A DNA stretch of 64,000 nt from Anseranas semipalmata (lineage: Eukaryota > Chordata > Aves > Anseriformes > Anseranatidae), in contig VXAA01005234.1 in assembly GCA_013399115.1 (NCBI GenBank), forward strand, positions 1,529,320 to 1,593,319, written 5' to 3'. The position numbers and the translations under genes were made by a program. The notes beneath the pieces were generated by a model that was not told where the DNA came from, ran no database searches, and saw nothing but the letters and a program-made list of their open reading frames with translations. This document shows, piece after piece, positions 42,101 to 54,100 of this stretch (positions within the stretch are counted from its first letter, which is position 1; every line of letters starts with the position of its first letter).

Positions 42101-45100
42101 AGGGTGCAATTGCCTAGGAAATGGCTACTGCTGAAGTGAACAGGAATTCAGCTGAACTGAACAGGAATTCAGTCGTTGCAACAGGAGAACAGGAGTAGCT
42201 CTCTAACAGCACAGGAAACGCAGTTGCTTGTACTCTAGTGGAAGAAAAAAGAAAAAAGACCACACAAACAAACACGAAACAACAGCCAAACAACTACAGA
42301 GGATTTTTGGTTTTCCAGCACTCAAGATGCCAGAAAAAAAAAACAACAACACAGTATCAAGAATCTATAGGTCTGAAATATATTGATGTAAGACATGCTG
42401 GACTGCATTTAGAGAGAAAGTGCACATATTCCTTCAGCTAGTAACTAGCTCAACAGGACAAAGATAGCTTGTAATTAATTACTGTAACTGGATATCATAC
42501 GAACTATTTTAAAAGTTCTAGTTTAATTTTGTGCTCAGTAAGTCTGTGTTAGAATACCCGAGCTTTATTTTTTCATTATGTTTTCATTGCTCTTTGAAAA
42601 ACTAATTCTTCATAGTGATTTCTACATCTCTATTAAATTCCAGTATTTCTGGCACAGAAAACATGCACCAAGGAGGAGTGGTTTTTGGACTGAAAATTTA
42701 TATATGAAGAGCAGAACACCAGTAAAGCTCAATGTTAATTATAAAAGGTCTATTTAGTAATAAAATTAAGATTTTTATTATGATAAACTATATATTGCAT
42801 CAGATTTTTAAATACTTCAACTTATCTTTAAATTCAGTCTTAGTTGAATTTCCATAGCAGTTTCAGGAAGAATTTCAATACCATAGTGTTAATCTATTTT
42901 GGGGAGACAGAAAAGTGGCCTGAACATAAAGACTGGCTTAAGATGCATTGTTTCACTATCCTTACATCATAACAGAGTAGAATGTAAGTGTGCAAATAGG
43001 AGTGGGGTGTGGCTGTACCTTACATAGTTTTTTTTTTTGAGGAGACCTATATTTAAAAAAAAGTCTTCCAAAGCATACACCAAAATATAAAAATATAAAC
43101 TTGATTCAACTGCTTCAGGTAAGCACTGAACTGCAGTCTAATTTAGTAATTATATTTTGAAATATCACACTAGGTAATTCTGACTTGAGAGTTAAGTAAT
43201 TCTTTGAAAGTTACCTTCCTTTTTTTTCTAGAAAGAAAGGAATCAGGCCATGCTTTATAAAGTTACCAAAAATTATACTGGTCTTTATGAAATAGTTACC
43301 TGCAATCTGCAGGAAGTAAATCATGATTCAGACAAAATTTGCTTATTACAGATCCAGCTAAAATGAAAACTATAAAATAACTGTCCTACCCTGGTTCTCT
43401 GCATAACTCTGGATGACAAAGCAAACCACATTCATTAGTGTAAGATTTCTGGCAGCACCCAAGGAAGCAGTCAGAACTTGCAATTCCAGTAAGTTTCCTC
43501 TATGTTTTAACAAACATGAAGATACTGTTTCCTCTGCAATTACCCACATAATAAAATATGTGAGGATCTATTTAATTCACTACAACACTTCCATATTCAT
43601 AGAAGTTTAGACTATGCAGTGATCCTTTTTAAAATGTTCTTCCGGTTATAAACCCAAACATCTACTGAAAATAAAGTCATCTTTATTTAGCAAAGGGATA
43701 TAAGACAAAGAATATATAAGGATTTCCTTAGCAGGACTTTTGTCTAAAATTTTCTGCAGGTTTACAGTGCTACATAAATCTTCTAAACCTAAAACTACAC
43801 CCTCTGGTCAAAGCCAATGATTTGCCCTTTGGAAAATTATTAAAAAAATGAATGCAGATGAAATGTTTGTAATTTCATTCATTTGCTGACCTTTAGATCT
43901 TGTTCCAGATCTGAAATTAGTTCTTTGATACCTGTTAACATACTTGCCGTATTACACTGTTGTGGCCATATCCATTTACTTCGCTACCTGCCTCGACACA
44001 GACGAGCAACTTGCATGGCTAGTCATAGACTCCCTTGTCTGCTATGTTATCTGAACAGTGATTAAATTAAATGAGCGCTATGGGAAGGGGGGGAAGGTTC
44101 AAGCTTTTTTTTTTTCTTTTTGAAATCATAATTACATTTCTTGTATCTAAAACTTCATTTAAACTTTTAAGTATTTTTTTCTAATACTTGCATTTTTTCC
44201 TACCTCCAGCATTCTCATTTGTAAGTTTTAATATTCTCAAATCCCATTCAACCTTAACTTCAATATTTCATCCAAGCCTGTAATCGTACATATTAATTCT
44301 GTAGACATATACAGCACCAAAAAAAAATAAACAAATGCATCTTTATCTTTATATACAGATGCATTCCTTTTAATTTTCCATTTGGTATTACATAAATGCA
44401 TCTCTTAATTTTGCATTAGTGTTTCCCAATCTTAACCACCGACACTCCTGAAGAGGCAGGTATAAAACTCATACAACTGAAGCATCACACTTTAGTGTTC
44501 CAAAAACAATTCTTTATCAGATGATCTCAGATACTACGGTGGCTGCTAATAATTGTTTTTGGAGTGGGAAAGTGTAATACAGAAAACACGGAAAAGAAAA
44601 GGAAGGCAACAAATAAAATCATTAAGTAATCTTCAATATTGCTTTTTTTACTGGGAGAAGGTTTTTTTTTTTTTTACGTAACAAAAATGAGTAAGAAAAA
44701 GAAAGAGATAAGAGCAACTGTCTAAACACTAAATCAACAGCAGACTCATGACTAAAAACCTCATTTTTCTTAACGTCCAAACTCTCACTTAAATATTGAG
44801 ATGCAACTACAGAATAACTTTGTTCCTCTTGAAATTATTTTCAGAGTAAAGGAATCTCCACCTACAACGAGGAAGAGTATCAGACTTCCAGAGTCAAAAA
44901 AAGCAAAATCCAAATTGGTCAAACTTCTTACTGACTTTCAGAGTCAATACTAAGTATTTCTGAGAGCTTGGTCTCCTGCCTGTTATTCACAACTAGGGAC
45001 CTAGACTAAAGGATGCGATTATTACCCATCACAGGACAAAACAAAACAAACAAACAAACAAAAAAATAGATATATATATGTTTTTTGTGGATTTGAAACT

Positions 45101-48100
45101 GTAAAAATGTGTTTTCTGAGGATGAAACAAAAAATAGCAACTTACATTGTATGTATAGTCTGCTAAATAGTATTTCTTTTATCTGAAGCATGCAACAGCT
45201 TTCACTGGAAGATATCAGTTTGATAACTCAGAATTTACACACATTAATCTGCTAGCTTAAAAAATTAAATGTATTGCAAGTAAAAACTAGTTCCTGTTTT
45301 TAACAGTAAAGATATTCTTCAGAACTCTGGACACACAAAACTTGCAGCTACGGATTTCTGTAGTATGTAAAAAAAACTACATGTAGAAACATGTAGTATA
45401 ATGGTCAAGTAAACAAACTAGAAATTCCCATTAAGCCCTAAGACCCGGACACTATTACCAACCACAAGAGATAATTTCAGTAAGACTTCCGCTAGAATTC
45501 TGTAAAAATTTTGTAATTTTTTTCTCTAGTAAATACATATTACAATAGACTGAGAAACAAGATTCTTCCCCGAAGTGCTACAGTGTAAGACCTCAACAAT
45601 TCCCTGCATACAGTCTGATCTAATTGGGAACTACCAAAATCCCAGCTTATTCTCTACTCATTTTCTCTTTCCTACACCATCTTATCGCAGTGATTATTCA
45701 AGAAAACAGTGGAAGACAGTGTTTGGAGATTTATAATAAGGGCAGCAGAGTCTGTTTACAGCTATTTGTAAACACATATTCATAATAATTTTGCTCAGAA
45801 GCACAAAGCTGAAGTGTTTTTGTCAGCACTAGTCCTCCCTGCTTTCCCAGTTCTCCCTTCATCAGCACAAAACTGGAATATTTCCAGGACTGTTCTGTTG
45901 GCCACAAATTTAAGCTGCCTTTTTTTTTGTTGCAGAATTTACTTCTCACTTCAATGAAATGAGAACTTTAAACCCTTAAGGTATGGAATCTGCAACCCAA
46001 ATATAAGTTACAGGACTGATTTCCAGCTTTCTGAATCAGTCTGTAGACATTGAGGAAAAACTGAAGCAATCTAACCCTTCGCGCTTATGGCTACGTTCTA
46101 AGACTGTAAAAAATTGCAAGTCTGGATATTATATCATCTACTAAAAACCCTGACTGTGCTACTATATAGTGAGAGGCTCCCAAAAAGGAAAGCAGGAAGA
46201 AATGTGTATGAATGAAAAGGGGCAAAGTAAAATAATAAGAAATAAAAGCAACTAATTGATTTTATCAACTTCCACCTTTCCAAAAATTCTCTTTATATTT
46301 CACATATAAGTAAAAACAACACAAATTAGGAAGACAAAAAATGAAATTCCAAACACTTATTTGTGTCAGCTACTGACAACAGATCTCAGCTGATTCACCC
46401 CAGCCCACACTAAACTTCAGTTTCTTTGCAGAAAATACAGGGTGCTTAGTTCTCAACAAAACAACCACATTAAAAAAAAAAAAAAAAAAAAGAGGAACCA
46501 CAGGGGAAAAAAAGGATATATGAAATACCCCACCCGTTTCTGTAAAGATCATCCTAGTTGGATGATAATTTAATCAAGCCATCTCAACACGTTTGAATTA
46601 ATTAACTCCTGACAATTGCTAATAAGCAATTCCTACGTGCTTTTAGGTAATACTATGATTGTGAAATACTAGTATAACGTTGCATGTTGAATGAAGGAGT
46701 AAGAGAAAACTTTCAGCAGGCCTAGCACACCAAAAACTGATGAAAACTGACCAGAACATTAGCAGCCGAATGCTCACAGTTTAAGTCTCAGAAGTAACGA
46801 TGAGTTCAAATCTTTTTCATATTTCAGATATACCAGCAAAATCAAATCAAAGCTACACAGCATATGAATCCCCTTCAAGTTGCATGAAAAAACTATGTTG
46901 TTTTGTTGTCTGGTGTAGGGGGGAGAAGGAGAGGGAATGGGGGAGAACAAAATGCAGCAAAAGCTCTTTTCCTGCCCCAATTGTAGTGCCAGATGAAAAA
47001 GCCAGCAACGGCAGAGTATTTGCATGGTGCTAGACACACAAAAGACCCTAAAAAAAAAAAAAAAAANNNNNNNNNNNNNNNNNNNNNNNNNNNNNNNNNN
47101 NNNNNNNNNNNNNNNNNNNNNNNNNNNNNNNNNNNNNNTTTTTTTTTTTAAATTTATGCTTCCTGTTGATACTTAAACAAAACTAATTCCAATGAAATAT
47201 ACTTAACAGTAGCACCTCCGCCAAGTAAGAGATTCCCAGTTTCACAATCCCTTCACCTTCCCAGAAACTGTCTAGTGCATTTAAATAGCATCAAGGGGCA
47301 GAGAGGAACCATTTTTTCTGGGGCTAAATTCAAAGAAGGCTTTTAGAGGACATTGTGTCCCATCATTAACTTTTCTTACATACATACTTGTCACTTCTTG
47401 TAAGAAATCCAGACAGGGTCGGCTACTTCCAGAAATACTTATTGAAACAGCCAGTGGGGTCTGTCCTTCATAGTTCCTTGTGTTAGTGTCCGCTCCATAA
47501 TTATATAACATTTGTGCACAAAGCACATCATCTCTAAGAGCAGACAAGTGTAAGGGCGTCTGTCCATCTTCCAAGCGACCCAAGTTTGTATCCGCCCCTC
47601 TCTGAAGGAACATTCGGCAGTAAGAGTGATTGCTTTTGATCACAGCGTATCGTAACAGGAAACCATTTTGAATGTCGATGTTGGCATTGTGATCCAGAAG
47701 GATTTTCACACAGCTTGACCTCTCTCGGATAATGGCCAGCTGAAGCGGTGTAGTACCTTTATCACTGAGCGGATCAACCTCAGCCTTGAACTCCAACAGG
47801 AGTCTGACAAACGAGTCTCTGCCGTAGTGGGCTGCTACATGGAGGGGAGTCCAACCATCGTTGCTTTTTGCGTTAATAATGTCACTTCTATATTCAGATT
47901 CCAACATCAAGCGTGCAATCCTCGCTCGGCCATGCATGGCTGCATAATGCAGAGCAGTGAAGCCTCCAATTAAGTCCTTAACTGTGGGATCAGCTGAAGT
48001 TAAAATAAAATTAAAAAATAATTAGAAGGCATTACAGTAATCCAGTGCTGCAAACAAATAATCAAATGATTGAATGTTATTCTTTCCAGGCATAGCAAGA

Positions 48101-51100
48101 CAGGATTTTTTTGTACTTCAAACTAATTCTTGCTTTCATGAACCAAATGCTATTTTAAAGAAAAAGCTAAATTATATTTATGAAAGAATTACACAAAAAA
48201 GACTTTTTCTTTCATATACATATGTTTCCATTTGACAAATAGTTTTCCACATCTTTCTAGCACTCTTAGGCTAATTACTCAAATCTCTGTCCATCCAGTT
48301 TTCCTCCAGCTCTGTAATATTACATTTCTTTCTCAATGCTGAACTTTTTTTTTTTTTTTTTTTCCCCTTGTGTTGCTTCTTGGTCTTAAAAAGAAGCATG
48401 TGTAGAAACATCTGCTGTCCCAAATTGCGGATGTTTTGTGGTCTGGCAGGATTGTATTGTTTTTAGGGTGTAATACTGTATTAGGTAAAATGTTTCTCTG
48501 TGGTCTGCAGGATTTCCAAAGCATGTAGGATATATGTTATTTTAGATTATCTTGATAAAGTTTGTTTTTATAAATGATGAATCTGTTCTGAATTTATAGT
48601 TTTACAAAAATTTAAGATTTTACAAGAATGTAAGCAACCACGTATGGAAGGAGTCAGGAGAAATGTTAGTGCAAAATACAAGTGATTAGACAGATACCCC
48701 ACCACCACCACCCCAACACAGCACAAAAACTCCATCTGATTTATGAATTTAAAAACATAAAATAACCAAATCAATTCACTTAATTTCCTCAGCACACCCA
48801 AATTTCTAAATCAAATGACTATTCCTACGTACCAAACTAATTACTGGAGGAAAGGTGCGTGCCTCATTACCATTTCTCAGCTAGAAACAAGCCAGGCTGC
48901 AAGCTTTCTCCTTCCAGCATCGGTAGACGTTGCCTGGCGGATGGTAAAGAGTACAAACCACAGTTTGGAATTTTGAGGCACTTTCCTAACCTAAGTTTCC
49001 CAGCTGGTAAAAAGAGAGACTGCCTGCACAAGAGACAAGCATTAAGCTGACACATTTTTAATATGCCTGTGCATCTATTGAAACAACTGCTGGGTCCTCT
49101 CCTTCACAGTTCCTTGTACTCGTTTCTGCTCCCTAATCACGCAACTTTTGCATGAAGAACAAATCATCTCTAAGAGCAGCCAAGTGTAAGGGTGCCTGTC
49201 CATCTTCCCTAACCTGGACAGCCCTGTCCTTGCACCTTGGCACTGAGTTCTTTGCTGTTTCCTCATCTATATAAGCGAGTTAAGTTCACAATATAAACCA
49301 CAAGCTAGTTTAGGCTAACGATGGTCTGTGCACGCAAAGGTGCCATCACAAAACAGGAATGAGCTTCCCAATATGGACCTACTGTGACCATATCCAGATA
49401 ACACGCTGAGATAGACGCCCTACCAAAATAATAAGGCAGGAAAGAGAGTTCAGAATGTAGCTGCAAAGGTGATCCAGCAGCTCCAAGGCATTTTTAAGAT
49501 TTAAAGAGAAGAGAAGGAAAAAAAACAAAAACAAACACAAACGAATGGAGCCTAGCTACACAATTAAAATAGCACATGGAGAAATAAAATGCGAGAACCG
49601 CCTCTAGTAAATAGAGTAGGAACCTAGAAATAATGAAAGAAATATTAAGGAAAGTTTAGTGCCTTGGTAGACAGCCTTCCTGGTCTTCTGTGAAAAGCAG
49701 AAGTAGTTTCAGCGCTCTGTAAAGTTACACTAACCTGAGTTAAAGCAATTGCTGAAGCATCCACAGGTCGGCAGGAAAATGAAAACCTTGACTGAATAGG
49801 TGGTTCCTAACCTGCGCTATGATGATGTCCAATATTTTAGCAGAGAATCAGTACAACCCACACAGTCATTAATGACTGAGACACTACTGCAAAGTGATGT
49901 GAGCTGCTCCCAGGGTCTCTTTCTTTGCACTGCTCAAACTATTCTAGATTAACTCCTGACTGGTGATAGGTAAAGTGAGTAGCACAAGCATGAGAATTGA
50001 GATGCAGAGGGATGATGCATTCTGAGAGGCAGAATTAGGGAGAAAGTTGGACATAACAGAAAGGAGACAGCAGCAGCCAGGGCCATTTTCCACAAAAAGA
50101 GTTAAAAAAATAAAATTGACAACCACTGTTTCATATTCTGCCTTCTCTGACCACTCTGTATGGGGCAAACAAGTCAATCATTTCTACCTTCTTGCTGAGG
50201 CACATGATACTGCTGCTAGACAGGTTAGTCTATGCCATTTCCAAATTCAATCAGATCTGCCCCAAATTTTTTGTGCGCGCGCGTGCGCACACAAGCATTT
50301 TTATACAAGCTGTTGTAATCCAAAAGCAACAGGTTAGCTCACAAAATAAGGATGTCCCTTCTCTATGATTTTTAAGTACCTTTCCATATCTTCTCTCCTC
50401 CCAAAATTTCATCACTTCTGAATCATTAAGGTCAACCAAAAAAATACAAAGTCATGTAAGACAAGTGTCTCAACAAGAATAGGAAAGAAATGTCTTACCT
50501 GAGCAACCAAGCAACACAAACAACTAACCTTCCAAAACCAAGCCTGGTAACAAAAAACTTATGATAAAAATATTGTAATTCCTGCTAAGATCATGGGATT
50601 CTAATGAGCTAATGGTACCAGTCACCCCCTTGGTTAAGGAAGCGATTTTAACAAGACCAAAACATTATCTGCTGCTATTCAGCAAATGTCTTGCTGCCAT
50701 CTCCTGTAAAACTTTTGAACTGCACAAGGGCTTTTAGCAAAAGTTGGACCTGCATTATATCAAATACAATTTCTATCCGTTCAGTCCCTGTATTAGCAAA
50801 AGTAATACTGCAAAGCTGATGTTGCCTTAAAAGCTTTGGTTGCTGTGCCTTTTTCTTTTTTTTAAAAAGTCTTCAACATGTTGTAAAGTAACTCTCTCCC
50901 CCTGGAATGCAAGCAAGGTAGAAATGAATTGGGAAAGAATTCACTTAGCTTACCTTTCAGATTCTGCAGAGGGGTAAAAAAGTACCTGGTACAAGCGTAT
51001 TTAACTAGGAAGGGATGAAGCCAGCACTTGCCAGCATTTCTTTATCTTGCCTCCATCCTGATTGTTTGACAATTATAGTTATTTCTTCTCAAGCTTCCCA

Positions 51101-54100
51101 TTAATTTGGGGATAGCAGAATCTAGAAATATGAACAGCTGCATTTGGTCACTTCTAATGTTCTTAAATATAACGCATAATACAGTGACATAAACCTTGAG
51201 CTGCTTATCAAGGGTACCGAATTACTGTAATCGATCTTGCTTGAGATAGAAAATTGCAACACAATAATACTCGTGATCTTATTTCATGTTAAAGTTGGGC
51301 ACCTAAGCTAGTCATTTAAACTGTACTGCTAATGAAGCTCATTTCTAATACTGTAATCTAGAGAATATATAGATTCCTAATGAAAAGTCTAAAATTTTAG
51401 AGTTTGAATTTACTGCTCAGTGGGACAGTTTCCCTTCTTTCACGACACTTTCATTAGCTCACTATCAGCCTGATTTGGGAAGTCAAGAAAGCAGTGCTTC
51501 TGGCTTCATAAAGTACTTCTATTATTTCAAGCTTACTCCCCCCAGCTAGGGCTTAATTCTGACCATAAGGTTTAGAAACATGGCTATACAGCTTCTGTTT
51601 TGAATTTTTTAGGACAACATTGATACAAGAGATCTCCACAAAGGCATTACTGTTCAGACACAAAAACACTATGAGCTGGTTTAGGGGGATGAGCCTTTGG
51701 CATTCTCTAGTTTCTCCTGGATTCTACATGACCTTACTTAAAGTTAGATACCTTGCAGCCAAGACTAAAAATAAATACAACTGCTTAGATATTTCCTTCT
51801 GTTACTCTTCAATTTCTGGGAACTTTAGCAAATCATTTTTTCACTTTAATACAAGGAACAAGAAACTGTCCTGCTCAATTAATATTGAGAAGATACCACC
51901 AAGAGATAGTTAGCAACTACACACTTTCAGGACTTTAGTTGGTGGTAACTTTAACAGTTGTGGGAATTCCTAAAACAGTTTTTGTCCAGCGTTGTCTATC
52001 TCAATATGTCATTTTAAAAGGAAAAAAATACATTAAGGGGGAAAAAAAGCTTCCTATGCAAAAAATCCAAGATCACTGAAAACTATAGCCCCTATTTTTG
52101 CTTTGCTCTCCTACAGAGCTTTGTGACTCTGGATTGTTCCTGTGGATGGAAAGAGCTAGCTTCATGGAATCTTCACTTTATTAAAATGAAACAAATACAT
52201 TAAGTTAAATTCACTGTATTTCACTTATGAAAACTAAGTTTCTCCACGCTTCCGATCCAGTTTCTGCATTTCAGAAGAATACTTATTAACTGACCTACTA
52301 CCTCTGTACCTAGCTGCTATTTCTGCTGGCTTTATCCTTAAATTTGGACTGTTACTTTAGGCATTTTGCCCATCTATCTGTCTCTCCTCCTTGTTTAGCA
52401 GAAAATAAATGCTTCCTCCTGTTCCACCACCTCCACTCAAATCAGCCAATCTGCATACACAATGCTGTCCCCTGGCTCTTTTCTTTGCTAGCAAGCAACG
52501 ATGGAAGAAGAGAGAGAAAAAGCAGGAGGCGGCTAGGTCATGACTCCTGTAAGAAGCTGCCTCTTATTTCCAGGTCAGTGATCAGATTCCTTCTCAGTGT
52601 TTATTAGTCAAAATCCATCTCAAACTCACTACCACTCAAGCCTATGTCAGCGCTCTTCCAGCATCCAAGATCTGAGGCATGGCACTCTACCCTCAGCAAC
52701 CGCCCGGCGTGGTTTTCCCATTCCTGTACTATGAAAATATTTCCAGCTCTGCTAAGCTTCGTCATCACATCTATCACCAAAGTCTCCCCCTTTCTTCCCA
52801 CTAACCCTCAGGTACCCTCTTTTCTCCAAAACTCCATCTACTCCCTCCCCTTTATTACTAATACACATCTAGTCGGTTCTATATTCTGTTTACTGTAAGT
52901 TTCATACCAGAAAATGACTTTTTCCTTCACCCCAATATCACTTGGGTCCAAAGGGATTAACAGCCAACGTCAAACTAATCCACTTCTTGAGGGGGAGGAA
53001 GGTGAAGACTTACGAAAGGTAGACACAAACCTCTCACTAATGAGGTAGGCATGATTAGGTTTGCTTTTAACAGTCAGCTCATTCACTGCTTATTAGCTTA
53101 TTTGTGACATTATTATGTTTTAAACACTCATTATCTTTTATGCCTCTCTTCTGAGGGAAAACAAGGTAAGGCACAAAACAGTGCCAATTTTCTGAAGGGA
53201 GGCTCAGCTACAGAAAAATCTGCTGTAGATGACTAACCCTCACACTATTTGTTACTCAACTTTCTAGTCCTGGTGATTAAACTCTGTGCTGCTTCCAGAA
53301 CAAGGATGTCTCATTACAGGCAGTTTTCACCAGGCATCATATTCAGCTGGTACTTCATATGGAAAAGAGTAACAACAAAAAATAAAAACAAAACAAAACA
53401 CTATGCCAGCAGCTATTTAATAGCAAAATCTATACAATGAAGATAAACAGGGTTTATGTTTTTTTTTTTTCAGATCATCTTCAAGCTCACAAAATTAAAA
53501 AACACATTTCGAGACTCACAGCCTATAAAACTGAAGACCTGAGACTATCTACAGTATTACATTTAAAAAGTAGAGTTTAAAGTTATTTATTTGTGCAATT
53601 CAGTAGTCCCCCTCCTTCCAATGACATGAGAGTTTGCCAGTATTATATACTTAGAAACTGCAGTAGGTATATATTAATGGGGTCCAGTTGTTCAGGCTGT
53701 ATTTCACTACTGCTCTGAAATAATATACCACTAATCAGGCAAATACCACAGCCACTCAATTTTAAGGGTGATCTACATATCTGACAAATACTGCAATACA
53801 AACAAGGGGACCATGACCAAGCCTCAGATAAGGAAAGCATCAAAAAGATCATTCATTTCAGTTTCCAAGGGACTAAAAACATCTTAGTTCATAATTAGGT
53901 TGATAAGAACAGTGCTGGAATAGAAGATGTTGCTTTTTAAGAACACTATTCAGACTGTGGAGAACATCTGATTTTTGGTTTTCTTCTCTAGTGTCACATT
54001 AGAAGTTTAAGACTATCAATTTCTAAACCTTTAGGTAGCCTTGAAAGAAGATACAGCAGAGAGAAATCCTGACTGTACCATTTGAGGGGGAAATAAACAT

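Larger units (their letters stand above)
36122..47387 (-). other. ASB7: ASB7 intron between coding exons 2 and 3 (11.3 kb)
   Basis: Consensus GT donor (GTATGT at 47387) and AG acceptor (36122..36123). It holds a CR1 piece, a CpG-rich patch, a long hairpin, a (CAAA)n run at about 45036..45066, A20 at 46472..46491 and an assembly gap, described separately. A 62-codon minus-strand open frame at 40293..40105 is unexplained. Otherwise nothing is recognisable. Confidence 0.9.
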
